From Isochrysis galbana (taxonomy: Eukaryota > Haptophyta > Isochrysidales > Isochrysidaceae), in the NCBI GenBank assembly GCA_018136815.1, contig CM030935.1, positions 2,907,999 to 2,971,998 of the forward strand: 64,000 nucleotides of DNA. Reading direction: 5' to 3'. Positions 10,301 to 19,307 of this stretch are shown piece by piece. The position numbers and the translations under genes are program-made. The notes under the pieces were generated by a model, which made no database searches, was not told the DNA's origin, and saw nothing but the letters and a program-made list of their open reading frames with translations. Numbering within the stretch: position 1 is the stretch's first letter; each line of letters begins with the position of its first letter.

Positions 10301-13300
10301 CGCGTGCCGGAGGCGGGGCGGTCCATGGAGAGAATGGGTCGTGGAGAGTAGACTCGGAGGCGTAGAGTGGCGTGTCGTTGTCGTGGTTATCGTGGGTTTC
10401 TTTTTGGTCTTCGTGGTTGTCTGACTCGGGAGTAGCTGGACGGGAAACAACGGGGTCGGAAGAAACTTCACTAGATTCCCTCCCCCTCTCATAACGATGA
10501 AGAGCCGACCACGGCTCGTATGCGGTAGCCTCAGTCGAGCTAAGGGAAGGCCGGTCCGATAGGCTGCGCCGCGCGCAAGCGAGTAGCTCCAACGCGGACA
10601 GTTTCTTCGTCGATGGCTGGTCTCCCTGTTGGCTCAAATGTCGAAGAAGAACAGGCATCCAATGGGTCGCCATCGCTCCAGCTACACCGACGTAGGTGCG
10701 GCTGCGAAGAGCGCCACGGTGCGGTGAAGGAGAGAGGTTAGCCATGGCCGACTCACGGCCATCCACGACGCAGGTTGGCTGGAGAGGCGGCAGCCCTTTG
10801 GTGAGGTACAACCCGGTGGCTTTCTGGTGTCCAGTGCCGTGCTCCCAGGGTTGGACGAATTGGGTCGGGGTCAACCCCCCGACTAAACGGCGAGCTTCCG
10901 CATGCATCCGAGGGTTCTCAACCGCTACAAACGGAGCAGTGGCGGAGGCCATTGACTTGAAGACGCGGGCGGCCGACTCAAGAGCGGCACGACGTCCGGG
11001 TTCTTGGGAGAGCCATTGACTGCTGACGGCGGAGAGGTACGTGCAGGGCGGGTGGGCGATGACTAGGTCCCAACCTAGGTTTTGGACATGAAGCGCGTCG
11101 CCTTGGAAGTGGGGCACGTAGTCAATCTCGGAAGGATACAAATCGCACGTAGCTACATCAGCTCCGGCGAGTAGGAACATGGAGGAGACGACGCCGCTAG
11201 TCTCACCAACGACGAGAACTCGTGGGGCGTGACAGCCAGAAGTCAGCCCGTCTTGGACTTGTTGACTCGTCTTCGTGAGCTCAGCGCAAAGCTCATCGAA
11301 GTGCTTGGGTAGCGCGGCGGCAGGCGAGGCTAAGGTGCCACTGCGCGGCCGGCGGAGCTCTTGGGCTGCCTCCGTGAGGTGCCGAGGTAATACCACCGCA
11401 GAGCCGCTCTCTCGTGCACGAAGAGAGGCGAGAGCGTGGAGAGCGGGTGACGGGGTATCATCGCGGGTGCCGACATCGGAGTTGTTTCGAGAGGAATCGA
11501 AGGACTGGATCGCGGACGCATTGATCGCTGCCACGCGCATGATGGCGGTGGCAGTGGTATCGAGAGGCAGGCAGTGCTTGGAGGCTGCGACCGGTGGCCG
11601 CGGCGACGTAGGACGAATAGAAGAAGACTCGGATATCGACGACGTGGAGACGGGCTCAGAGGACGGGATTGACGAAGAAACTCGGAGAAGTGGGGTGTCG
11701 GATTGCGGCGACGGACGCCGCGGCCGCGAGACCACCGGTGAGAGACATGAAGGACATGGCTTAGAGACTCGGTTGGGCTGGCTCAATGGGCGTAGAAGCT
11801 CGGTTTGGGAGGCGGCCGTTCCTCGACGTGCAAGGGAGTTGTGGTCACTCTCCATGGTCACGTCGGGAGAGGAATCGGGCCAGGCATCGACTTCGTTGCA
11901 ATCTGTCGTCGGCGGGGTCGGCGCCGGCGAAAGAAGGGACGTGGCTGTCGTAGAAGCCGGCTGCGGGGAAGGCTGAGGCCAGGGTGGTGGCTCTGCGGCA
12001 GCGGCTGGCGTGGGTGGTGGCCGAAGAGGTTCTGCAATGCGAAGCATTCTTCGGAGGACTTGGCTCGGGCTAGCGGGTGGATGGACCGCTGAAATTACGG
12101 TGGATTCAGACTCGAATTCGGAAGACTCGGCGACTTCAGAGGGGCTAGGAGACGGCTGTGCCAGCTCCTCCATGGCTCTCGGTTGATGGGGTGGCGTGGG
12201 AACGCCGGTGGTCGACCGCAGACTCCGCGGTGACGTTAATTGGTACTCGGACTCGGACTCGTCGTTTCTGGCGTGCTGGGCACTGAAAACAGGGCTCACT
12301 TTCGAAATGGGAACGGACGGTGCCGGCCCAAAGGTGAAGCCCCCTGGCGTCGCAACCGTCGGTGAGGACGAGGCTGAAGCTTGTGATGACGATAGGGGCA
12401 CGGTGCCCAGCACCGGTTGGCTCGGTGCGGCCGTAATCTCGGACTCGGTGACGGGCTTGATTACGCGGGCTCGGGATGCATTGTCTTGTGCGATTGGACT
12501 CGGACTCGGAACGGAAACGGAAGGGATCGGCTCGGCGGCGTGCAGCTTGCTGGAGTGGCAGGCCGGCTGCGGCGAGACTCGAAACGGTGGCTGGGATAAG
12601 GACACAGTGGCTGTCGTCGAGGGCTTCGGCGTCAGCTTGTGTTTGGACTCGATACGCGGTGGCTCGTGAAACGGGGCTCGGGTGTGGTTGGAATTCTGGA
12701 CGTGACCGGAGATTCCAAATGACTCAGACTCGGGGCGTGGAGGACCGAAGGTGAACACTCCCTCGGAAGGAGTGGTCGTCGGAGGCTCAGTGGGTGGCTG
12801 GAGCTCCGTTAATCCTGCGGTCGACCGCGTGGTAGGGCTCGGTGACATTGTAAACTCGGACTCGGACTCGGACTCGGATGGCTCAGAACGGGGTTTGCTC
12901 AAAACAGGCTTGGACTCGGACTCGAAAGAAAGTGGGGAAGAACCGGAGAACTGCGCCTCCATCGTCGTAGCGATGGAGACTGGTGATACCGGTGATGACT
13001 GGACTGGGCTCAGACTCGTAGATGGGCGCGCGGTGGCGTAAGACGAAGAGGGCAATTCTGAACGTGACTTGGACTCGGACTCGTACTCGGGAGACGTTTT
13101 GTGGCTCGGACATGCGAAATTTGATTTGAGAGATTGAAGGTTGGATTGGGCCTGCGGCGGCTGGATTTTCGCAGACCGTGAGGTCTTGGACTGTTGATGC
13201 TTGGGGAGTGGCGTGGGGTAGCGGTTCAGCGGCTTGAGTTGATAGAGAGGCGGGGACGGTTGACTTGGTTTGGAGGACTCGTGCGTGATATCGAGAACCA

Positions 13301-13445
13301 GGATGGAATTATCGGCATTGGGAGAAATAGGGGTAATCGGCGAGGAGGCAGGAGAAAGAGGGGGGTGGAGGTGGAAGGGCTTGTCTGGAACTTGCGGAAT
13401 CTTAGGGTACTGGTTGGAGGCCGTAGAAGTACTCGGCCGTAGCAT
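7380..13445 (-). CDS. Pol-type polyprotein: methyltransferase-like, protease, RT (2021 codons, RNase H/IN lost)
   Basis: One open frame on the minus strand. Residues 1-730 are Pro/Ser/Thr-rich with SESESE repeats. At about 740-885 lies a methyltransferase-like domain: ADVATCDLYPS, VIAHPPCTYLS (about 797), VENPRMHAEARR, ATGLYLTKGLPPL. This resembles phage-type Dcm/C5 cytosine methyltransferase-like proteins, whose PC motif holds the catalytic Cys. At about 1277 is the retropepsin motif ADTGAGPS. From about 1630 to 1950 is a Ty3-type RT with CVDYRD, LDLASGFWG, LPFGVQSGP and catalytic YLDD (about 1800). The frame then breaks off at FLVKDANFDSRP, where RNase H should begin, into a Ser/Asn/Arg tail. 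It follows gag in the same reading frame beyond a single TAG. Confidence 0.88.
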   Translation of the reverse strand: MLRPSTSTASNQYPKIPQVPDKPFHLHPPLSPASSPITPISPNADNSILVLDITHESSKPSQPSPPLYQLKPLNRYPTPLPKHQQSKTSRSAKIQPPQAQSNLQSLKSNFACPSHKTSPEYESESKSRSELPSSSYATARPSTSLSPVQSSPVSPVSIATTMEAQFSGSSPLSFESESKPVLSKPRSEPSESESESEFTMSPSPTTRSTAGLTELQPPTEPPTTTPSEGVFTFGPPRPESESFGISGHVQNSNHTRAPFHEPPRIESKHKLTPKPSTTATVSLSQPPFRVSPQPACHSSKLHAAEPIPSVSVPSPSPIAQDNASRARVIKPVTESEITAAPSQPVLGTVPLSSSQASASSSPTVATPGGFTFGPAPSVPISKVSPVFSAQHARNDESESEYQLTSPRSLRSTTGVPTPPHQPRAMEELAQPSPSPSEVAESSEFESESTVISAVHPPASPSQVLRRMLRIAEPLRPPPTPAAAAEPPPWPQPSPQPASTTATSLLSPAPTPPTTDCNEVDAWPDSSPDVTMESDHNSLARRGTAASQTELLRPLSQPNRVSKPCPSCLSPVVSRPRRPSPQSDTPLLRVSSSIPSSEPVSTSSISESSSIRPTSPRPPVAASKHCLPLDTTATAIMRVAAINASAIQSFDSSRNNSDVGTRDDTPSPALHALASLRARESGSAVVLPRHLTEAAQELRRPRSGTLASPAAALPKHFDELCAELTKTSQQVQDGLTSGCHAPRVLVVGETSGVVSSMFLLAGADVATCDLYPSEIDYVPHFQGDALHVQNLGWDLVIAHPPCTYLSAVSSQWLSQEPGRRAALESAARVFKSMASATAPFVAVENPRMHAEARRLVGGLTPTQFVQPWEHGTGHQKATGLYLTKGLPPLQPTCVVDGRESAMANLSPSPHRGALRSRTYVGVAGAMATHWMPVLLRHLSQQGDQPSTKKLSALELLACARRSLSDRPSLSSTEATAYEPWSALHRYERGRESSEVSSDPVVSRPATPESDNHEDQKETHDNHDNDTPLYASESTLHDPFSPWTAPPPARASSPRPTTPTTLRKRRQQWQSFGVNGDQKWSNVTLETADEIRAQALAGRGADEESDLAAAVRAPIEFVEAKGIRAEELASLLRRPKTEAQARLEKDWEKMSDHPRHPTDKRGLGYTSPKLSPCTATNEDDASRPSATIAAVGLPEETTITMTTNSPEQPRCRPTPSPSDTIAHVTAHRPDSVVDTLPSAYPRHCLYVRDLVVCRSGEATGKEGVILADSALTVNSTLADTGAGPSVVTTSLLSSLPKDACVERLPQAVVTPLHGPDGLPLITRGKARIVFSVGGFLFRHTFMVIEGNPMLLLGNDFLATHAASIQLASDSTDGSITLGAPSTVAPLEVNGSPSPDAPPIFRVSTSPIAVVPVSMTCAQVCPTSANPITTDFFRGPQATKNDNQLVTEPLFSTADEFAAKAPASCGSEYLLYTHEPITIPAYHRATFHVRIPLALREHEDCAMLVDRLPTRETIDSSPLVIPQVERSNSDHTIAVTVVNTDPKPLHLPSFHPVASLQVRFKIHAGTYRRVGAVNSPDVIESLDEDQRKLLEAAKIDPEGRLSMPQREQVRRLLARRIAAFAIDPTNPNHTHVMEVELPLNPGAEAHRHAPSRVGREGEKIIEDEVCKMESAGIIRKSNSSWASRVVLVTKKDGSVRFCVDYRDVNSKLRLEDSPLPLTVEAIDRLSSGQGNLDSLFLCTLDLASGFWGIPIKESDKHITAFTTHRGKYEFNYLPFGVQSGPSYMCRLMDAVLGGLAWEICMPYLDDVGAWSTGVGDSLQAREESSFQQMLHRLDLVLERLIWAGLTCKMSKCVFFATSAEYLGHVVSREGLRMDPKKVEAVSKIDPTQINSIEAVRSFLGLCSYYRRFIRRFAIRAAPLTALTRKGCDVPVESQTEACRQAIEDLKQAICEEPVLAPPRDDRPFLVKDANFDSRPVQPQALSNSNSSSSPSSSSQSNQIPRPIQEPKRIPPDLPSNRTRSRSRS

Positions 13446-13532
13446 AATACGATCTTTTGGTGGGTGGCGTTCAGGCCCACTACCCTGGACTGGTAGCGGG
13501 GTGACAGCGCGGACGTGGGCCCCGCCGGCGAC

Positions 13533-14489
13533 CTACTGGGCCGGACGGAGAACAACCATCGTGCGGAGGCGGCGGTGGACTTCTGGGTCGTTACCACACT
13601 CGCCACTGCCACCTTCGCAGAGAAAACGAATGTACGGTTGGCAAACGACGGGGTTATGAGCTCCGTCGCCCGTGCCATACTTCCACAGGTCTGCTTCGGG
13701 CGTACCAGATGGAGCCCGGGGACGAAAGGCGCAGTACGCGCAGCCGTTGGCGTCGGTCCACTCCTTGACGTCGCGGTCTAAGTCGTCGAGACGCGGCGCC
13801 GTCATGGTGGCATCCGAGGGACGGCAGCGCGTGAGCGCAGCGCGAAGGGCCGGGTGACCCGCGTAACGAGAAATTTGCCAGAAACGGGCTCGTGCTCGAG
13901 ACCAGCTAGCTGGATCCCATTCCGAGAGGCCCGAATCGGCCGGAAGCCCAAGGCCGTTCGGAGGGGGATCACATTGGCGACGAGAAGACGTGCTTTTGCC
14001 GAGAGGACGGTCAAGAAGTGCGTCCGGTAACGGAGACGATGCGGAGTAATTCGTAGGCGGAGGCGGAGCCCGACGATTGTCAGCGCCAGTCGCCTTGCGG
14101 TTCGAGTTGTTGTTTTGCGATTTTAATGCCTCGGCCACCGCTGCTTGGACGGCGGCGACCATCGAAGCCGTAGTGTCCGCGGGGTTAGAGGCAGCCTTAG
14201 CAACCTTGGCGGTCTTGGTGGACTTGGAAGTAGTCGCCGGCGGCGTCACGGCGGCGACCGCGACCGACGTCTGTTGTTGGCTAGCACGGGCTTGTTCGTA
14301 CGGGCTCAGGTAGCGCTGGCAGAGGTTGACGCACGAAAGGGCCGAGCGAGGGAGCTCGTGGTTCTCGACGCGGAAGCGAGTCTTTGCAAGACACTCGCCA
14401 AACTTGGTCGCGTTATCCACGCCGCGAGCCGCGTCGACCTTGTCGTTCCGAATGATGGACTCGAATCGTTGATTGATATCGTGCGACAT
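13533..14489 (-). CDS. Gag-like protein, C-terminal part, ends in TAG before pol
   Basis: From ATG at 14489 the frame encodes a helical region, then an Ala/Thr/Ser/Lys linker, then an unusual Cys/His cluster near the C-terminus (CAYC, H, C, C, GEC) instead of a classic CCHC knuckle. It stops at TAG 13533-13535. The next 29 codons and pol follow in the same frame without a stop, so readthrough of TAG would give Gag-Pol. The frame is also open upstream of 14489 beyond a TGA at 14502-14504. Confidence 0.7.
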   Translation of the reverse strand: MSHDINQRFESIIRNDKVDAARGVDNATKFGECLAKTRFRVENHELPRSALSCVNLCQRYLSPYEQARASQQQTSVAVAAVTPPATTSKSTKTAKVAKAASNPADTTASMVAAVQAAVAEALKSQNNNSNRKATGADNRRAPPPPTNYSASSPLPDALLDRPLGKSTSSRRQCDPPPNGLGLPADSGLSEWDPASWSRARARFWQISRYAGHPALRAALTRCRPSDATMTAPRLDDLDRDVKEWTDANGCAYCAFRPRAPSGTPEADLWKYGTGDGAHNPVVCQPYIRFLCEGGSGECGNDPEVHRRLRTMVVLRPAQ

Positions 14490-14504
14490 GTTTGGGTGGT
14501 CTCA

Positions 14505-15275
14505 GACCGTCGTGGCATCCACCTTCGCGTCACCCATCTTGCGGACGTACGCGCGCACCAAATTCTTGGATAACTCTAAGAGATCGGAGCCGGCTTCACG
14601 GGCTACGAGCCTGTCCCACTCCATGGAGGCGGAGTCTTTGGCGAAGCCGGGCACGTTGGCCGCGAAGGTGGCGTCGCACTTGCGGAGAAGCACGTCGCAG
14701 GCCAGCGCGGGGTTGAGAGAGAGGACCGGGTCTTCGGCGAGATCGAGGAGGAAGGCGTAGATCCTTTGGTTGCCGGTGGTGCACAAGTTGGCGGCCGCTA
14801 GCAAGGATGTAAAGATTTCACGGTGGTCGCAGCCGAGCGAGAGGGCGCGCTCGAGCGGCTTGATGAAGGACAGACGAAAATCATTCCAGGAGGTGGCCGC
14901 TGTCTGGACGTTGTCCGAGGCCAGGGCACCGGCTGTGCACGCACTGGATGCACGAGCGTCCGCGGCGCGGCAACTTTGGCGCGGGGCAGGTGCCCGTGCC
15001 GGAGACGCACCTGAAGCTGGTGGTGGGCTTCGGGTACCACCGTCGGTGGCTAGGGATGCCGGAGGGCGTGCGGTTCCTTCCCCACGGGAGGCGCGAGGAC
15101 GGGGGAGGGTACGGGCTGACGCTGGACGTGCACCTGCAGGAGAGGACGCCGGACAAGCAGTCGGACGACACGGCGATGGGCCTGTGGCTGAGTGAGCTGC
15201 TGCAGGACCGGTCGCGCGCGGTGGCGCACCTGCTGCCGCCCGACTGGGAGCTGAACGACTCGACGATGGTGTGCA
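14505..15275 (-). CDS. Gag-frame upstream segment between two in-frame TGAs
   Basis: The minus-strand frame shared with gag and pol is open from after TGA 15276-15278 to TGA 14502-14504. Its last 130 codons look like a true capsid-type helical protein (for example DNVQTAATSWNDFRLSFIKP and TTGNQRIYAFLLDLAEDP). The first half is Ala/Pro/Ser/Arg low complexity antisense to another ORF. It has no ATG that clearly starts it. The frame continues upstream of the first TGA to an ATG at 15713. Either the stops are mutations in a decaying gag or they are read through. Confidence 0.5.
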
Positions 15276-15610
15276 TCAACCGGCGCGTGGTGGTGTCGTG
15301 GCAGCGTCTGTGGTCGGTGGGCCTGTCGCGGCTGCAGCCGAACCGTTGGCGGACGCTGTGCCTGCACTTTTACCTGGATTCGGCGCCGCCGTTGGCGGCG
15401 CGTCACGCGCAGCCGAGGACGCTGCGCCTGGAGAGGTGCGCCGTGTCGCGTGTGGAGGTGACGCGGCACTCGGTGCTGGTGTCGTTCGAGGCGAGCAGCG
15501 AGCGGGTCGTGCGGGTCGTGCCGGTCGGCGTTTCTCGAGGGGAGAACTCGACATGGCGACCGGAGCCGAAGGCGCGAGCGAAGATTTTGTGCTTGTCAGA
15601 GCAAGGCTGA
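14948..15610 (+). CDS. Antisense ORF inside the LTR element (220 aa), function unknown
   Basis: This plus-strand ORF runs opposite to gag-pol. Across about 15000-15530 nearly every third codon position is G or C, and the protein has a normal composition with W, F, Y, D and E (for example LKLVVGFGYHRRWLG, LLPPDWELNDSTMV, WRTLCLHFYLD). The overlapping gag-frame translation is low complexity. This points to plus-strand coding, perhaps a captured host gene piece or an antisense accessory gene. I recognise no domain. The start at 14948 is the first one in frame and is uncertain. Confidence 0.5.
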   Translation: MHERPRRGNFGAGQVPVPETHLKLVVGFGYHRRWLGMPEGVRFLPHGRREDGGGYGLTLDVHLQERTPDKQSDDTAMGLWLSELLQDRSRAVAHLLPPDWELNDSTMVCINRRVVVSWQRLWSVGLSRLQPNRWRTLCLHFYLDSAPPLAARHAQPRTLRLERCAVSRVEVTRHSVLVSFEASSERVVRVVPVGVSRGENSTWRPEPKARAKILCLSEQG

Positions 15611-16583
15611 TCTCACTCTTGGAGATTGCCTGCGAGGGCGCGCCGGCAGCTAGCGCGGAACGCGGTTCTTGTGGGGAGCTCATGGAGCTTTCCTCGGGGG
15701 TGACTACGGGCATGGTGATCGACGCACGACGCACGACGCACGCACGGAGCACGGTGGGCGCGGAAGTGCGAAAGGAGGCTTGTGGGAGGTGGTGGCAGGC
15801 GACTGGGGGTGGCTCAGGCGCGTGCTTGACTTGTATTGACTCGTTGACTCGGGGTATAGACTCGGGAACTCGGGGGGACTCGCTTGGGGACACGGTGGGA
15901 CTCGACGAAGTTGCTACAAAAATCACTCACAAGAAACCAAAAACCAAAGTCCTTGGGCTCAGAAAACTAACGTAAACACTCCGGAATCATACGATAAACA
16001 AACCCCTCCCCGCGCGGCGAAGGCTGAAGTCGCGATCGCTCGTCATGCGCGAAGATATACGGAAAGAGAGCGCATAACTACGCCACCGAAGGGTTCGAAC
16101 TATCGTTAAAGTGGAACTCGTCCGCTGAAGCCAACGCGGAGGGTCGAGGAGAGATCCAAACTCGCGCGGGGGGAGAAGGCGATGTGCGGAGAGACCTTCT
16201 AGACAAGCGACGAGCAAGGGGCGACGAAACAAGACGCGAGACGCGAGGCGCGTGCCATTCGTTCTTCCTTTCTTTCATCGAAACCGCGACGAAACTAACA
16301 TTAAACGTCGGTGCCCCCTCCGCGAGGATCGCGAAGAAGAACGGACGAGATGGAGGCAATCATCGAAGGAACCGCGAGAGGAATCGAAGCGAGGGGGGGA
16401 ACAACGACGGCCGGAGGAAACGAACCGCGCGCGGGGGAGAAGAGAGAAGAGAACCTCGCGCGGGGGGGGGGATTAATATAACGGCCGGAGGCGACGGACG
16501 GCACGCCGAGGGAAAGAACCTGCCGCGGGGGGGGCGAGGGACCGAGGGCACGGCGGGGCAGCGTGGGAGGGCGCGAGGCCGAT

Positions 16584-16699
16584 CTCGGAGCGAGATCGCG
16601 TCCTTTCCCTCGCGGAGCGCGGAGAGACCCCCCACGAGATATCTTGGGACCGGAGAATGTTTTGGACGAATCTTCTTGCCGTCGGCCGAGGAGAGGCGG

Positions 16700-16737
<38 letters not shown>

Positions 16738-17004
16738 TCGCAGAGCGACTGCAGAACGAGAAGTCGAAGTCATGCCGGTTTATTACCTTAAACGAGCCAA
16801 CAATTACAGTAACAGCAAAAACAAAATTCGAATCGCAAATTTCGAGACCAAAACCTGCAAACCTGGACTTGAGACCATGGGGAATCCGAATCTGTGTGTC
16901 TTGTGCGTCAGTGGCAACACGGGGAACTGTTCAATTGTAATTGTGAGCGCGTACCTTACACGAATATTCATGCCTACAGCCTTCAGATGGGCAGGAATAC
17001 AACA
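16584..17004 (-). repeat. 5' LTR (421 bp)
   Basis: Partner of 6708-7122. In minus sense it begins TGTTGTATTCC at 17004. The (GA)n tract is 6 nt longer than in the other LTR. Confidence 0.92.
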
Positions 17005-17780
17005 AAGGCTTGTCGTTTCTTGTTGGGTTCCGGTTCTTTCTTGGGGCTTGCTAACTTTCGTTGTCGTCCAGGCCTGTTCTTTGTAGGTTCTGTTTAGCCT
17101 GGTTAGGGTTTCGTTGCCTTCCCGCGTTTGGTGTTCGCGTTGGCGTTCGGAAATTTCCTCTCACATTCCCTAGGTCCGCTACCCTTGGCTTGTAGGTCCT
17201 TGCTTCTTTCTTCTCGGTCAAGGTTTTTGGCGAGCGAGTCGGTTGCTCTATCCGCTCGAGATTTGAGGTTTAATTTGCCATCTCCCCTTGGAGACCGGTG
17301 TAGGTTCGCTTCTTAGGTGAGGGAATCTTTCCCCTTGATGCAAGTTACATGCAAGCCCTTGGCCCCTTTGGTGTTTCTTCCCCTTGGTTGCTATTCAGGG
17401 TCGTTCGTTAGAAGCGTCTAGAAGGTTCACGCTCAACGGCAAGATTTCCTCCGTCGTGAAGATATCTCGTCGCGATCTGTATCCAAAGTGATCGCCGTGG
17501 TCGCGCGACATGACGCTCCCCTTCGGACTCTCCGCTACGTGGGAAGTTACAACGGAGACACGCTCCGGCCGTCGCTGCGGAGTCTCTCTCTCTCTCGCTC
17601 TCTCTCTCCGTCTCTCGCGACGTGTTTGGGTTATCGGTGATTTGGGGTCGCGGTTGCTTGATAATTTGCTTGGTTTGGGTGAATGATTCCGGTGTGTTCG
17701 TGAGTCGGTGTAACCTGTTGTTCTCAGCTTCGTTGTCCGTCGTTGTTCGCTGCGTCGCTGCACTCTAGCAGCCTAGGCTC
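17005..17780 (-). repeat. Dispersed LTR-like repeat L2, reverse copy
   Basis: Its reverse complement matches 30480-31115 in the same order: the GACAACGA-GCAGA.AACAACAGG block, TCATTCACCCAAACCAAGCA, CGTCGCGAGAGACGGAGAG, GCGATCAC, GAAATCTTGC, CTTCTAGACG, and further on GGGGAGATGGCAAA. A CT/GA microsatellite sits inside. No coding region was recognised. Confidence 0.65.
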
Positions 17781-18150
17781 CCTCCCTGAGGGAAGAGTTC
17801 TTTGTAGGTCTAACAATCTCTTAAAACCCAACACACTAGGGCCGCTAGGAGCGCCTCGCCGCCCCACAGCCCTTCGTTCGCCGTTCGTCCCCCGTCCAGA
17901 CACCCAAATGGGGTTGCCCGACCCAGTCCAGAATTTCATTCACCCGACTCCCGGTGGGGAGGAGGGCCAAAGCGCCGCGCTAGCCGCCGGTGCTGCTCGC
18001 GACGGAGTGGCTCAGAGCCCTCCGGCCACGCTCGACTCGACAGGATGATGGATGACACGCACGGCACAGGGTAAAGGTAGCGGAAACCATCCGCGGGGCC
18101 GCCGCGGGGGGAAACGGAAAACGGGAGGGTGAGGGGAGGGCTCTCCGAGG

Positions 18151-18164
18151 AGGGGAGAGCCTCC
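18151..18164. repeat. LINE target-site duplication, left (14 bp)
   Basis: AGGGGAGAGCCTCC, repeated exactly at 20011-20024. It is followed on the plus strand by ten A, which are the oligo-T 3' end of the LINE in minus sense. Confidence 0.88.
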
Positions 18165-18314
18165 AAAAAAAAAACTTCTGAAGATTCAGGGCTACACACC
18201 TACTAGTTATGGGACTCCCCTTCGCTATCGACACCGCCCTTATCATCCCTCCCTCCACCTCTTCCCCTGCCCCCTGCCCCCCTTCTTTCCTTTTTCTTCG
18301 GTTTCCGGGGTCCG

Positions 18315-18809
18315 CTAAGAGTTGTGTGTCGTCCGCGAACTGGCGCTAATCTTGAGTTCGGCTCCGTTCACTATGATGCCCTCTATGTCGTCGTCTTCGT
18401 TTATCACTCTGGTGAGGGCTTCCGCCGTCAGGAGGAAGGCTAGTGGAGAGAGCGCGCATCCTTGGGGGACGCCGCTTGCTACGTTGAACGGGAAGCTTCT
18501 TCCCCCGTTCGCTTTTATGTATCGGATAGGTTTGGCCTCGGAGTTCGTGAGGGCCTTCGCATATTTCCTGAAGTTCTCTCTGAACTTTAGCTTTTCGAGA
18601 ACCAAGTGGTAGAACTCCCAATTGACTCTGTCGAAGGCCTTTTCCCAGTCGAGCGCAAGGAGGAGTCCTGGCTCCCCCGTTTCGTCCAGGTATGCGTTCG
18701 TCAGCTGTAGCAGGTGGGTGGCTTCGCCAATCAAACGTTTCGGAACGAATCCCAGCTGGTCCTTCGAAATTATGTTCCCGATTACTTTTTTTAGTCTATT
18801 CGTAAGCAC
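18315..18809 (-). pseudogene. LINE ORF2 reverse transcriptase fragment
   Basis: A 165-codon open stretch covering RT blocks from the N-terminal GFVPKR to just before the catalytic FADD. The codons for QFADDTQL are present in another frame, so a 1-nt indel interrupts the active site. Upstream codons in a neighbouring frame (about 18810-18905) add the GDTRDPRNYRPITLL block. Confidence 0.8.
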
Positions 18810-19307
18810 TTTTGCTAATATTTTGTAGTCACTTTGTAGGAGCGTGATGGGCCTATAGTTTCTAGGGTCCCGCGTGTCTCCTTTTTTGTATAGAAGTATT
18901 ATGTCTCCTTACCGCTTTGTCGGACGCCCGCGGGAGTCCCTTGAGCTTTTCGTCGAGAGTTTGATATTTGACCACTATTGGGCACGGGATGCCCGCCTTG
19001 CGAAAGTCGGCTACGTCTTTGTACATTTCGCGAAATTGATTCGCGCAATCCGCCGTAACCATAATTTCCCATGGACCGGAGGCGCTCTTAGACAAAAAGT
19101 CAGGTTCCAGGTCAACGCCTTCAAGTTTGTTGAGATGCGCAACAATGGCGCCCAAGGTCTCTTCGTCTTTGGCCTTGTGGCCCTTCTCGTACGCCGTGAA
19201 GGTGATGATGATTTTGTGAGAGTCTGGGAACTCGGCCTCTTCCTCGGGCTCGGGCTCGAGGTCTTCGTCGAGGAGGGCCACCTGCGTGGCCGTGGAGGAA
19301 GGCAAGG

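Larger units (their letters stand above)
6708..17004 (-). mobile_element. Ty3/gypsy-like LTR retrotransposon, 10.3 kb
   Basis: Two direct LTRs (6708-7122 and 16584-17004) bound a minus-strand gag-pol region. The LTRs differ by about two substitutions and a 6-nt change in a GA microsatellite, so insertion is recent. In sense orientation the LTR starts TGTTG and is preceded by a G-rich polypurine tract. Order from the 5' LTR: an antisense coding-looking ORF, gag, an in-frame TAG, a Ser/Pro-rich region, a methyltransferase-like domain, aspartic protease and reverse transcriptase. RNase H is cut after a few residues and integrase is absent, so the copy should need help in trans. A 5-bp AGGCT lies near both outer edges but is offset by one base, so the TSD is uncertain. 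Confidence 0.9.

Noticed and set aside
13533..15278. Reassigned stop codons in this genome
   Set aside because: Host genes here end normally in TGA (F-box, SNRNP40, EEP), TAG (EFL1) and TAA (MYB, kinase), so the stops in gag need another explanation.
6705..17010. AGGCT as the TSD of the LTR element
   Set aside because: Present at both edges but one base out of register with the LTR ends and without support from repeat R on the right side; left unassigned.
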